NCBI GenBank assembly: GCA_963819735.1
Contig: CAWFXC010000001.1
Location: 992,001 to 1,056,000 of the forward strand
Reading direction: 5' to 3'
Source of the DNA: CAWFXC01 sp963819735
Lineage (GTDB): Bacteria > Actinomycetota > Acidimicrobiia > IMCC26256 > DASPTH01
Length of the DNA: 64,000 nucleotides
Below, piece after piece: positions 8,982 to 17,818 of the stretch. The notes below the pieces were generated by a model. That model was not told where the DNA came from and ran no database searches. It was given only the letters and a program-made list of their open reading frames with translations. A program made the translations under genes and the position numbers. Each line of letters starts with the position of its first letter. Position 1 is the first letter of the stretch.

Positions 8982-11811
8982 GTGGCACGCCGGACCCCGA
9001 GCCGCGCCGCGCCGCGGCTCCTCGAGCGCAGCGACGCCCTCGGCGACGTCGAGCAGCGCCTTCGCCGCGCCGCGCAGGGTCACGGGGGCGCGGTACTCGT
9101 GGAGGGCAGCGCCGGCCTCGGCAAGACCGCGTTCCTCGACGTGGTGGTGGACCGCGCCGAAGCGCTCGGGTGCTCGATCCTCTCGGCGCGCGGCACCGAG
9201 TTCGAGACCACGCTCGGGTTCGGTGTCGTCCGCCAGCTGCTCGAGCCGCGCGTGCGCGCGCTCGATCCGGCCGACCGCGACCGGCTGCTCGCGGGCGCGG
9301 CGGGGCTCGCGGAGCCGATCGTCACCTCGACCGCGACCGGCGACGCCTCGAACCGCTTCGCGGTGCTGCACGGCCTGTACTGGCTGCTCGCCCGCTTGGC
9401 CGGCACCGCTCCCCTGCTGCTGGTCGTCGACGACGTGCAGTGGCTCGACGAGCCTTCGCGCGAGTGGCTGCGCTACCTGCTCGTCCGGCTCGACGAACTG
9501 CCGGTGCTGGTGCTCCTCGCGACCCGACCCACGCCTGGCGCAGACCCGGTCATCGATCGCGACACCCATCGAATCCTGCTGCAGCCCCTCGGACTCGACT
9601 CCGTCCGCGAGCTGGTCACCCGGCGGATCGGCCGCGATCCCGACGCGACGACCGTCGCGCGCGTGCCACGACGTCACCGGTGGGAACCCCCTCCTCGTGC
9701 GCGAGCTGCTCGACTCCATCGAGTCCCGGGGCCAGACGATCGACGACGTCGCCGCCGACGATCTGAGCGGCTTCGCGTCGGAGTCGCTCGTGCGTCGCAC
9801 CCACGACCGCCTGGTGCGGCTCGGCCCCGACGCCACCGGCGTGGCCGAAGCGCTCGCGGTGCTCGGCGACGGCGCGGAGCTCGGCGACATTGCCCGGGTC
9901 GCCGAGCGCGACCGCGCGACGACCAGCCGCGCCCTCGACGCGCTCGGCGCCGCCGACCTGGTCGACGACGGCCGGCCGGCGTCGTTCGTGCACCCGCTGC
10001 TGCGCACTGCCGTGATCGAGCACCTCGCACCCTTCGAACTCTCGCAGTTGCACGTGCGAGCCGCCGCCACGCTCGCCGCCGAGGACGCCGACCCGGAGGC
10101 GATCGGGCTCCACCTCCTCGCTGCACAACCTCTCGGTCGCGCCGACCACGTGACGCTCCTCCGACACGCCGCCGGCACCGCGCTTCGCCGCCGCGCGCCG
10201 GCGACGGCGGTGGCCTTCCTGCGCCGCGCCCTAGCGGAGCCGCCCGAGGTTGCGCGGCGAGCGGCGGTGCTGCGCGAGCTGGGCGAAGCCGAGCTGCGCG
10301 ACGGCGATCGCGCCGCGGTCGCGCACCTGGAACAGGCACTCGAGCTCACCGCCGATCCCACCGTCCGCGCCGCCATCGGACTCGTCCTGGCGAACGCGCT
10401 GTTCTTCCGCGGGGCCTTGGAAGCGGCCGTCGAACGATTCGAGCAGGCACGTGAGGACGCCGGACCGGACGACTCCGACCTCGCCGCGCGCATCGAAGCC
10501 GATGTGCTCGGCATGACCGCGCTCGACGACCGGGTCCGTGCAGCCAACGTCACCCGGGTTCCGCTCGCCGAGATCCGCACGTACGCCGCGACTCCGCGTC
10601 GGAGGGCAACGTCCGTCATGCTGACGCTGCTCGAGACGCTCCGGGGACGGGCTGACGACGTGCCCACGCTCATCGGCACTGCGCTCGCGGATGGTGCGCT
10701 CCTCGCCGCCGAGACGTCGGATTCGATCGCCCTCGTGCAGGCGGTCGACGCGCTCATCTTCGTCGACTGCCTCGACGACGCACTCGCCGTCACACGCGAC
10801 ATGGTGACCGACGGCCAACGACGAGCGTCCGTGTTCGGCGTCGTCGCCGGACTCACCCACCGCGGCTTCGCGGAGCTGCGGCTGGGGCGACTCCCCGACG
10901 CCGAGGCGGACTGCCAGGCCGCGCTCGACCTCGCACACGAGCACGGGCTCGCGTTCACGATCCCGTTCATCGCCGCGTACCTGTCGACCTCGTTGCTCGC
11001 CATCGGTGCGACCGCCGCGGCACTCGAGGTGATCTCGGCGGTCGATCCCGGCGTCGAGCAGGCGCACATCGTCGCCCTGGCCACCTTCCTCGAGGCGCGC
11101 GGGTCCGTGCGCGTCGCGATCGGCGACTTCGGCGGGGCGGCCGAAGACTTCCGCACTGCCGGCGCGGCGTGCGACCGAGTTCGCATCACCAACCCGAACG
11201 CGTTCGAGTGGCGGGTCGGTCTCGCTGCCGCGCTACGGGTCGACGATCCCCAGGAGGCGGAGCGCATCGCACTCGATAACCTCGCTCGCTGCGAGGCGGT
11301 GGGTTCGGAGCGAGCGATCGGCATCGCGCTGCGGTGCGTCGCCGCGGGCGCCCCGCGCGACGAGCGGGTGACGCTCCTGCGCCGATCGGTCGCGCACCTC
11401 GAGCGGTCGCCGGCCCGGTTCGAGCTGGCGCGATCCCTGTTCGACCTGGGCACCGCCACCCGTCGGGCCGGCAGTCGCACCGAAGCGCGCGCCGCGCTCC
11501 TGCAGAGCCTGCAGGTGGCGACCGAGTGCGGTGCCACCGCCCTCGCGGCACGCGCGCTCGACGAAGCCCGTCAGACCGGCGCGCGCCCGCGACGACCATG
11601 GACGACGGGCCGCGCCGCGCTGACCCCCGCGGAGCGCCGGGTCGCGGTGCTCGCCGCCGAGGGCCGGACCAATCAGGAGATCGCGCAGTCGCTGTTCGTC
11701 ACCACCAAGACGGTGAAGACCCACCTCGGGTCGGCGTACCGCAAGCTCGGGATCTCCCGCCGCACCGAGCTGCGCGATCAGCTGGAGCCCCACGGCGTGG
11801 ACGGCCGGTGA
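8982..11811 (+). pseudogene. Large LuxR-family regulator with AAA ATPase domain (LAL), frameshifted
   Basis: From GTG 8982 the frame encodes an AAA-type ATPase domain: Walker A GSAGLGKTA at residues 42-50 and Walker B LLLVVDDVQWLDE near 145-157. At 9657-9663, inside GCGCGCG, the frame changes. The rest continues in another frame, starting ACHDVTGGNPLLVRELL. It has a long helical TPR-like region and a C-terminal LuxR helix-turn-helix (LTPAERRVAVLAAEGRTNQE, then TTKTVKTHLGSAYRKLG). Adding one CG restores an open 943-residue LAL protein. LAL regulators bind ATP and inducer and activate nearby genes. Either the gene is inactivated or the sequence has an error here. Confidence 0.85.
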
Positions 11812-11820
11812 CATACGAGA

Positions 11821-11848
11821 AATGGGGCGCCCCGGAGGGCGCCCCATT
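11821..11848. terminator. Bidirectional terminator hairpin between regulator gene and groEL
   Basis: AATGGGGCGCCC at 11821-11832 and GGGCGCCCCATT at 11837-11848 form a perfect 12-bp stem around a CGGA loop. It lies 10 bp after the regulator stop and 26 bp from the groEL stop, so it can serve both converging transcripts. On the plus strand it is followed by CTCTTC, a short pyrimidine tract. Confidence 0.8.
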
Positions 11849-11938
11849 CTCTTCGAGTGCAGAGTGGTCGGGCTTTAGAAGTCGCCCATGCCACCCATGT
11901 CGGGCATGCCGCCCGGCATACCACCGGCAGCAGCGGCC
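11847..11938 (-). repeat. groEL 3' end, intact partner of the copy at 8044-8137
   Basis: This is the functional end of groEL and its flank, repeated imperfectly and in the same orientation 3.8 kb to the left. The homology begins at the edge of the terminator hairpin and stops inside the coding sequence at about 11938. Confidence 0.75.
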
Positions 11939-13518
11939 GGCTCGGGCTTGTCGGCGATCACGGCTTCCGTGGTAAGGAAGAGGGCCGCGATCGACGCTGC
12001 GTTCTGCAGCGCCGAGCGGGTGACCTTGGCCGCGTCGATCACGCCGGCCTTCACGAGGTCCTCGTACTCACCGGTGGCCGCGTTGAGGCCGTTGGCACCC
12101 TTGAGGCTGCGCACCTTCTCCACGATGACGCCACCCTCGAGACCCGCGTTGACCGCGATCTGCTTGAGCGGCTCCTCGAGCGCACGGGCCACCATCTTGG
12201 CGCCCGTGGCCTCGTCACCTTCGAGCGTGGTGGCGAGCTGGAGCACCTTCTCCTGCGCACGGAGCAGCGCCACGCCACCGCCGGGCACGACGCCCTCTTC
12301 CACGGCAGCCTTGGTCGTCTGCACCGCGTCCTCGATGCGGTGCTTCTTCTCCTTGAGCTCCACCTCGGTGGCCGCCCCGACCTTGATGATCGCAACGCCG
12401 CCGGCCAGCTTGGCGAGACGCTCCTGGAGCTTCTCACGGTCGTAGTCGGAGTCGGTGTTCTCGATCTCGTTGCGGATCTGCTGGATGCGGCCCTGCACCT
12501 CGCTCTTGGAACCGGCACCCTCGACGATGGTGGTCTCGTCCTTGGTGACCACCACCTTGCGGGCGCGGCCCACGAGCTCCAGGCCGATGTTCTCGAGCTT
12601 CAGGCCGATCTCCTCGGAGACGACCTGGCCGCCCGTGAGGATCGCGATGTCCTGGAGCATGGCCTTGCGGCGCTCGCCGAAGCCGGGGGCCTTGATGGCA
12701 GCCGACTTGAACGTGCCGCGGATCTTGTTGACGACGAGGGTGGCCAGGGCCTCGCCCTCGACGTCCTCGGCGATGATCGCGAGCGGGCGACCCGACTGCA
12801 TGACCTTCTCCAGCACGGGGAGGAGGTCCTTGACTGCCGAGATCTTGCTGCTCACGAGCAGGATGTACGCGTCGTCGAGCACCGCTTCCATGCGGTCGGT
12901 GTCGGTGACGAAGTAGGGGGAGATGTAGCCCTTGTCGAAGCGCATGCCCTCGACGAGGTCGAGCTCCATACCGAAGGTCTGGCTCTCCTCGACGGTGATG
13001 ACGCCGTCGGTGCCGACCTTCTCGAGCGACTCGGCGATCATCGCGCCGACTTCCTTGTCGGCGGCCGAGATGGCCGCGACGTTGGCGATCTGCGCGTGGT
13101 CGGTCTTGACGCTCTTCGAGTCCTTCTTGATCGACTCGACGGCGGTCTCGACGGCCTTCTCGATGCCGCCCTTGAGCACCATCGGGTTGGCGCCGGCAGC
13201 CACGTTGCGGAGGCCCTCACGCACCATCGCCCACGCGAGCACGGTGGCGGTGGTCGTGCCGTCACCGGCGACGTCGTCGGTCTTCTTGGCGACTTCCTTG
13301 ACCAGCTCGGCGCCTACCTTCTCGTAGGGGTCCTCGAGGTCGATCTCCTTGGCGATGGACACGCCGTCGTTCGTGATCGTGGGTGCACCCCACTTCTTCT
13401 CGAGGACGACGTTGCGGCCCTTCGGGCCGAGGGTGACGCGGACGGCGTCGGCGAGCTTGTTCATTCCGGCTTCGAGGGAACGGCGTGCGTTCTCCGCGTA
13501 GGCGATCTGCTTGGGCAT
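11875..13518 (-). CDS. groL: 60 kDa chaperonin GroEL
   Basis: GroEL forms the tetradecameric ATP-driven folding chamber. The 547-residue protein is full length, with VTLGPKGRNVVLEK, the ATP-binding DDVAGDGTTTATVLAWAM and a Gly/Met-rich tail ending MGGMGDF. The start MPKQIAYAENARRSLEAGMN is typical, and an AGGGGG Shine-Dalgarno sequence precedes the ATG. No groES is present next to it, so this is probably a separate groEL locus. Two CIRCE operators upstream indicate control by the heat-shock repressor HrcA. A terminator lies just beyond the stop. Confidence 0.96.
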   Translation of the reverse strand: MPKQIAYAENARRSLEAGMNKLADAVRVTLGPKGRNVVLEKKWGAPTITNDGVSIAKEIDLEDPYEKVGAELVKEVAKKTDDVAGDGTTTATVLAWAMVREGLRNVAAGANPMVLKGGIEKAVETAVESIKKDSKSVKTDHAQIANVAAISAADKEVGAMIAESLEKVGTDGVITVEESQTFGMELDLVEGMRFDKGYISPYFVTDTDRMEAVLDDAYILLVSSKISAVKDLLPVLEKVMQSGRPLAIIAEDVEGEALATLVVNKIRGTFKSAAIKAPGFGERRKAMLQDIAILTGGQVVSEEIGLKLENIGLELVGRARKVVVTKDETTIVEGAGSKSEVQGRIQQIRNEIENTDSDYDREKLQERLAKLAGGVAIIKVGAATEVELKEKKHRIEDAVQTTKAAVEEGVVPGGGVALLRAQEKVLQLATTLEGDEATGAKMVARALEEPLKQIAVNAGLEGGVIVEKVRSLKGANGLNAATGEYEDLVKAGVIDAAKVTRSALQNAASIAALFLTTEAVIADKPEPAAAAGGMPGGMPDMGGMGDF

Positions 13519-13580
13519 GGGTTACCCCCTGGGAGTGGGTGTGTAGGGCGGGTCGGGACGGGCGGGCCTGTTCGCGAGAC

Positions 13581-13607
13581 TTAGCACTCACAGGCACCGA
13601 GTGCTAA
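13581..13607. promoter_or_regulatory. CIRCE operator, perfect
   Basis: TTAGCACTC at 13581-13589, a 9-bp spacer, then GAGTGCTAA at 13599-13607 match the HrcA-binding CIRCE consensus exactly. The element lies 63 bp upstream of the groEL start codon. Confidence 0.95.
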
Positions 13608-13612
13608 CCATG

Positions 13613-13639
13613 TTGGCACTCGCGACCCGAGAGTGCAAA
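13613..13639. promoter_or_regulatory. Second CIRCE-like operator
   Basis: TTGGCACTC at 13613-13621, a 9-bp spacer, then GAGTGCAAA at 13631-13639 give the same 9-9-9 layout with one base changed in each arm. It starts five bases after the first operator ends, 32 bp centre to centre (about three helical turns), so two HrcA dimers could bind on one face. It also lies 57 bp before the divergent TetR gene. Confidence 0.8.
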
Positions 13640-13695
13640 TTCTGTGTCTCCGGAGGTTGCCGCGCCTCGGTGCGCGCCCGGCCTACGCTCGCCGG

Positions 13696-14349
13696 GTGGC
13701 CACCGCGCTGAGCACCCGCGACACCATTCTCGTGGTGGCTCGGCAGCGATTCGCCGATCGGGGCTTCTCGGGCACGTCGCTGGCCGACATCGCCGATGAG
13801 GTCGGGATCCGCCCGCCGAGCCTGTTCCACCACTTCCCGTCGAAGGTGGCCCTCTACCGGGCCGTGCTGCTCGATGCGTTCGACGACTGGTTCTCGCTCA
13901 TGGACGAGACGATGGCCGCAGAGCCCGGCGAGGGCTGGCCCCAGGTCGAGCGGGTCATCCGCACCGCCTTCCGGTTCTTCGTCGAGCGGCCCGACTTCGT
14001 GCGCCTGGCCCGCTGGGAGGCGCTCGAGGGGGGGCCGGTGCTCGTGGAGGAGCTGGCGATGGTGCTCCGGCCACTGTTCGAGCGGGGCGTCGGCTTCCTC
14101 GAACGCGAGATGGAGGCCGGACGCATCCGGCGGTGCGACGCCCGCCGGCTCGTGATCACGGGCTACGGGGCGGTGCTGTCGTACCTGTCCGACGCCCCCC
14201 TCGTCGGCTCGCTGCTGGGCGAGGACTCCACCAGCCCCGCCGCCATCGCCGCCGAGCGGGAGCACATCGTCGACCTCTTCCGGCACGCCCTCGCACTCTC
14301 CCCGCTCCACCAGGCGTCGTCCACCGCTGGTCTACCTATCAGTCGGTAG
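13696..14349 (+). CDS. TetR/AcrR family transcriptional regulator
   Basis: The 217-residue protein has an N-terminal TetR DNA-binding domain: ILVVARQRFADRGFSGTSL, ADIADEVGIRPPSLFHHF and PSKVALYRAV. The C-terminal half is helical and would bind an unknown ligand. I chose GTG 13696 because upstream codons run back through the second CIRCE element. The gene diverges from groEL and is followed 30 bp later by the 2-oxoacid dehydrogenase operon. An inverted repeat overlapping its stop codon is a candidate operator, so it may regulate that operon. Confidence 0.88.
   Translation: MATALSTRDTILVVARQRFADRGFSGTSLADIADEVGIRPPSLFHHFPSKVALYRAVLLDAFDDWFSLMDETMAAEPGEGWPQVERVIRTAFRFFVERPDFVRLARWEALEGGPVLVEELAMVLRPLFERGVGFLEREMEAGRIRRCDARRLVITGYGAVLSYLSDAPLVGSLLGEDSTSPAAIAAEREHIVDLFRHALALSPLHQASSTAGLPISR
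14332..14349. promoter_or_regulatory. Imperfect inverted repeat, possible TetR operator
   Basis: CTACC and GGTAG are separated by 8 bp, with a further symmetric A/T pair inside. The site overlaps the stop codon of the TetR gene and ends 30 bp before the TTG start of the E1-alpha gene, a plausible place for a repressor. Binding is only inferred from symmetry and position. Confidence 0.35.
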
Positions 14350-14379
14350 GCTGCAATCGTTGCGAACAGGAGCCCGACC

Positions 14380-15474
14380 TTGACCGACGTGCAAGCCGAG
14401 CCCCGGGCCCGAGGTGTGGCCGACGAGAGCCTCTGCCGCCTCCTGATCGAGGACATGCTCTTCGCCCGGCGGGCCTCGGAGCGGTTCTGGAACCTCCAGC
14501 GCCAGGGTCGTCTGGCCACGGTTCCGCCGCTCACGGGGCAGGAGGCGGCGGTGGTCGGCGTCGTCCGCGGCCTCGACCTCTCCACCGACTGGTTCGTGCC
14601 GTACTACCGCGACCTGATCGGCCTCGGCGCCCTCGGCGACGAGTTCTTCGAGCAGATCGTCGCCTACTGGCGCGGCCACCCCGACGGCGGCCGCATCCCC
14701 GAGGGCGTCCGGTGCCTCCCTCCGCAGATCGCGCTGGGTTCGCAGATTCCGCACGCCGCCGGCCTCGCGTGGGGCCTCGCCCTGCGGGGCGACCCCGGCG
14801 TGGTGTGCACGTTCATCGGCGACGGCGCCACGTCCGAGGGCGACTTCTACGAGGGGATCAACCTCGCCGGCGTCCAGCGGGTCCCCCTGATCGTCGTGTG
14901 CATCAACAACGGATGGGCGATCTCGACGCCCACCGACCACCAGACCGCGGCGGAGTCGTTCGCGATCAAAGGTGAGGCCGCCGGCATCCCCGGGGTGCGG
15001 GTCGATGGCAACGACGTGCTCGCGGTGGTCGACGCGACCCGTACCGCACGTCGCCGTGCCGCGGCGGGAGACGGCCCGACGTTGCTCGAGCTCGTCACCT
15101 ACCGAATGGGCGCGCACACGAACTCCGACGACCCGTCGCGCTACGTACCGCCGGAGACGCTGACCGACTGGGAGGGACGCGATCCCATCGAACGCTTCCG
15201 CGACGTGTTGCAGCGCGCGGACCTGTGGGACGACGACCAGCACGCGGCCGCGCTCGAACGTGCCGACGCGCGACTCGAGCGCATCATCGACGCCGCGCTG
15301 CAGCGCGAGATCGTGCCGGCCGATGCACTCGACCACGTGGTGGCCACGCCGAGCGCGCGCGCGTCGGAACAGCGCGCCGAGATCGTCCGGCGGAGCGCGC
15401 CGGGCGACGGGGCGGTCGACGCGTCGGGTGACACGCGGGGCGGCGACACCGAGGCGGTGTCGTGGCGAGCATGA
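14380..15474 (+). CDS. pdhA: 2-oxoacid (pyruvate-type) dehydrogenase E1 component, alpha subunit
   Basis: E1 decarboxylates a 2-oxoacid on thiamine diphosphate and passes the acyl group to the E2 lipoyl arm. In this 364-residue protein the ThDP/Mg motif reads GDGATSEGDFYEGINLAG followed by VCINN. The segment YRMGAHTNSDDPSRYV corresponds to the regulatory loop. The start is TTG at 14380, supported by AGGAG seven bases upstream. It resembles Bacillus-type PdhA more than branched-chain E1, but the substrate is not certain. The beta-subunit gene overlaps its 3' end by 13 bp. Confidence 0.88.
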   Translation: MTDVQAEPRARGVADESLCRLLIEDMLFARRASERFWNLQRQGRLATVPPLTGQEAAVVGVVRGLDLSTDWFVPYYRDLIGLGALGDEFFEQIVAYWRGHPDGGRIPEGVRCLPPQIALGSQIPHAAGLAWGLALRGDPGVVCTFIGDGATSEGDFYEGINLAGVQRVPLIVVCINNGWAISTPTDHQTAAESFAIKGEAAGIPGVRVDGNDVLAVVDATRTARRRAAAGDGPTLLELVTYRMGAHTNSDDPSRYVPPETLTDWEGRDPIERFRDVLQRADLWDDDQHAAALERADARLERIIDAALQREIVPADALDHVVATPSARASEQRAEIVRRSAPGDGAVDASGDTRGGDTEAVSWRA

Positions 15475-16442
15475 CGATGCTCGCGGCGATCCGCGAGACG
15501 ATCATCGACGAGATGGCACGCGACGAGCGCGTCGTGCTCCTCGGCGAAGACGTCGGCCGCAACGGTGGCGTGTTCCGGGCGACCGACGGCGTGCTCGATC
15601 GCTTCGGGGCGCGTCGCGTGTTCGACACGCCGATCTCCGAGTCGGCGATCGTGGGCGCGAGCGTCGGCTTGTCGGTGGCCGGGCTGGTCCCTGTCGCGGA
15701 GATCCAGTTCGCCGGGTTCACCATGCAGGCGTACCACCAGATCGTCGGCCAACTCGCCCGCCTGCGCTACCGGAGCCGCGGCCGGTTCAACTGCCCGGTC
15801 ACGATCCGCGCGCCTTACGGCGGCGGCGTACGCACGCCCGAGCTCCACGCCGACTCGGTCGAAGCCCCGTTCGCGCACGCGCCCGGGCTCAAGGTCGTGG
15901 TGCCGTCGAACGCGGCCGACGCCAAGGGACTGCTCGCGAGCGCGGTGCGCGACCCGGATCCGGTGATCTTCCTCGAACCCATCCCGCGTTACCGCAGCAC
16001 CCACGACGATGTGCCCGAGGGCGAGCACCTGGTGCCGATCGGCCGGGCCGCGATCGTGCGCGAACCGGTCGACGCGGTGGTCGTCACGTGGGGGGCGATG
16101 GTCGACGTCGCGTGCGCGGCCGCCGATGTCGTGGCGACGGCTCGGGGCGCACAGATCGGAGTGGTGGATCTCCGCACCCTCGCACCGCTCGACGTCGAGA
16201 CGCTGACCGAGGTGGCCGAGCGCGCGGGACGGGTCGTGGTGGTCCACGAAGCCCCGCTCACGTCGGGATTCGGGGCCGAGGTCGTGGCCACGATCCAGGA
16301 GCATGCGTTCTATTCGCTCGAAGCCCCGATCCGTCGGGTCACCGGGTACGACGTGCCGTCTCCCGCGCCCCTGGTCGAGGACTGGTGCCGTCCCGACGTC
16401 ACGCGTGTCGCCGACGCGCTCGACGCGACGCTCGATGCCTGA
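15462..16442 (+). CDS. pdhB: 2-oxoacid dehydrogenase E1 component, beta subunit
   Basis: The 326-residue protein matches E1-beta: MLAAIRETIIDEMARDERVV, LGEDVGRNGGVFRATDGV, AEIQFAGFTMQAYHQIVGQL and the C-terminal transketolase-type domain (VDLRTLAPLDVETL). It pairs with the alpha subunit to complete the ThDP site. The start may be GTG 15462 or ATG 15471, both inside the end of the alpha gene. The E2 gene overlaps its 3' end by 8 bp, indicating tight translational coupling. Confidence 0.9.
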   Translation: MASMTMLAAIRETIIDEMARDERVVLLGEDVGRNGGVFRATDGVLDRFGARRVFDTPISESAIVGASVGLSVAGLVPVAEIQFAGFTMQAYHQIVGQLARLRYRSRGRFNCPVTIRAPYGGGVRTPELHADSVEAPFAHAPGLKVVVPSNAADAKGLLASAVRDPDPVIFLEPIPRYRSTHDDVPEGEHLVPIGRAAIVREPVDAVVVTWGAMVDVACAAADVVATARGAQIGVVDLRTLAPLDVETLTEVAERAGRVVVVHEAPLTSGFGAEVVATIQEHAFYSLEAPIRRVTGYDVPSPAPLVEDWCRPDVTRVADALDATLDA

Positions 16443-17724
16443 CCCGGCGCCGCCGATGCCGTATCTCCTTCCCGATCTCGGGGAGGGGATGGCCGAGGCC
16501 GAGATCGTGCGGTGGCAGGTGGCCGTGGGCGATCACGTGACGCGCGACCAGATCGTGGTCTACGTGCAGACCGACAAGGCCGAGGTCGAGCTGCCGGTGC
16601 CGGCGTCGGGAACGATCACCGCGTTGGGGGCCGAGGTCGGCGACCTCGTACCCGTCGGCGGCACCCTGCTGGAGTTCGTGCCGGACGCCGGGGCTTCGTT
16701 GCCCGGTACCCAGGTGCGGGCGGCGGCGACGGCCGCGCCCGCCGCAGTGGCTGGCACCGCCGCGCACGGTTCGGCGGCGTCGACCGCGGTGCAGGCGGCC
16801 CCCCCGGTCCGGAAGCTGGCGCGCGATCTCGGCGTCGATCTAGCCGCGGTGGCCGGAACCGGCCCCGGCGGGCGCGTCACCGCAGGTGATGTGCGCGAGT
16901 TCCGTCGGAGCGAATCGGCGGACGATTCGGCGAATTCTGCGAATTCGACGGATTCGCCCGGCGATTCGGCGAACGATTCGACGGATTCGGCGGGCGCGGG
17001 CGGCGAATCGTCCGGCGATTCGTTCCGAGGGAACGAGCGGCGGGTGGCCCTGCGGGGGATCCGGCGCGCCATGGCCCACAACATGGCCGAGGCGTGGCGG
17101 GCGGTGCCCCACATCACGCTGTTCGACGAGATCGACGCCCGCCCGCTCCTCGCTGCCCACGCGACCGCGCGCGAGTCGCTCGAGGGCGACGCCCTCACCC
17201 TCACGGCGTTCTTCGTGCGCGCCGCGGTTCTCGCCCTCGGCGTCGTACCGATCCTCAACGCCAGCCTCGACGAGCCCGCCGACGAGATCGTGTACCACGA
17301 CGACTGCCACGTGGGGATCGCCGTCGCCACCGGCGCCGGTCTCACCGTCCCGGTGCTCCACGACGCGCACACGCTCACCCTCTCGGAGCTCGGCGGGGAG
17401 ATCGCGCGCCTCACCGAAGCCGCCCGCGCCGGCGGGCTCTCCCCCGAGACGCTCCGCGGGGCCACGTTCACGGTCACCAACTTCGGCACGGAAGGCGGCC
17501 GGTTCGCCACCCCGATCGTCCGGCCGCCCCAGGTCGCCATCCTCGGGTTCGGCGCGATCCGTGTCCGGCCGGTGGTCGCCGACGGCGACGTCGTCGCCGC
17601 ACCCACCTTGCCGCTCTCGCTCTCGGCCGACCACCGCATCGTCGACGGTCACGACGCAACCCGTTTCTTCGAGCACGTCGCCGCCCTCCTCGCCGATCCC
17701 GCACCGCTCGCCGAGACGCGCTGA
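16435..17724 (+). CDS. pdhC: Dihydrolipoamide acyltransferase (E2) of the 2-oxoacid dehydrogenase complex
   Basis: The 429-residue E2 has one lipoyl domain (lipoyl Lys48 in TDKAEVE), a Pro/Ala hinge and a peripheral subunit-binding domain (PPVRKLARDLGVDLAAVAG). It ends in the acetyltransferase core with active-site HRIVDG at residues 400-405. Between the binding domain and the core, about residues 160-208 form a Ser/Asp/Asn-rich linker encoded by repeated GATTCGGCG-like units, unlike the usual Ala/Pro linker. No E3 (lipoamide dehydrogenase) gene is present here, so E3 must be supplied from elsewhere. Confidence 0.9.
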   Translation: MPDPAPPMPYLLPDLGEGMAEAEIVRWQVAVGDHVTRDQIVVYVQTDKAEVELPVPASGTITALGAEVGDLVPVGGTLLEFVPDAGASLPGTQVRAAATAAPAAVAGTAAHGSAASTAVQAAPPVRKLARDLGVDLAAVAGTGPGGRVTAGDVREFRRSESADDSANSANSTDSPGDSANDSTDSAGAGGESSGDSFRGNERRVALRGIRRAMAHNMAEAWRAVPHITLFDEIDARPLLAAHATARESLEGDALTLTAFFVRAAVLALGVVPILNASLDEPADEIVYHDDCHVGIAVATGAGLTVPVLHDAHTLTLSELGGEIARLTEAARAGGLSPETLRGATFTVTNFGTEGGRFATPIVRPPQVAILGFGAIRVRPVVADGDVVAAPTLPLSLSADHRIVDGHDATRFFEHVAALLADPAPLAETR

Positions 17725-17751
17725 GCTCACGGAACGCGGCGCGAATCCGTC

Positions 17752-17773
17752 CGAGATCGCACCTTCGATCTCG
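17752..17773 (+). terminator. Small hairpin after the E1-E2 operon
   Basis: CGAGATC and GATCTCG form a perfect 7-bp stem around 8 bases, 28 bp after the E2 stop. There is no T-tract, so this is a weak terminator candidate. Confidence 0.3.
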
Positions 17774-17818
17774 ACATTGCCCGGGTAAGGTGAGCCCTTC
17801 GCGAGCGGGAGCAGGATC

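Noticed and set aside
8010..11537. Minus-strand open frame of 1175 codons.
   Set aside because: It is antisense to the LuxR-type regulator and full of Ser/Arg/Ala. Only its last part is informative, as it reads through the decayed groEL 3' end.
17786..17800. DtxR/IdeR box upstream of the DtxR-family gene.
   Set aside because: Only one half (TAAGGTGAG) resembles the consensus, the other half does not match, so I did not list it as a separate site.
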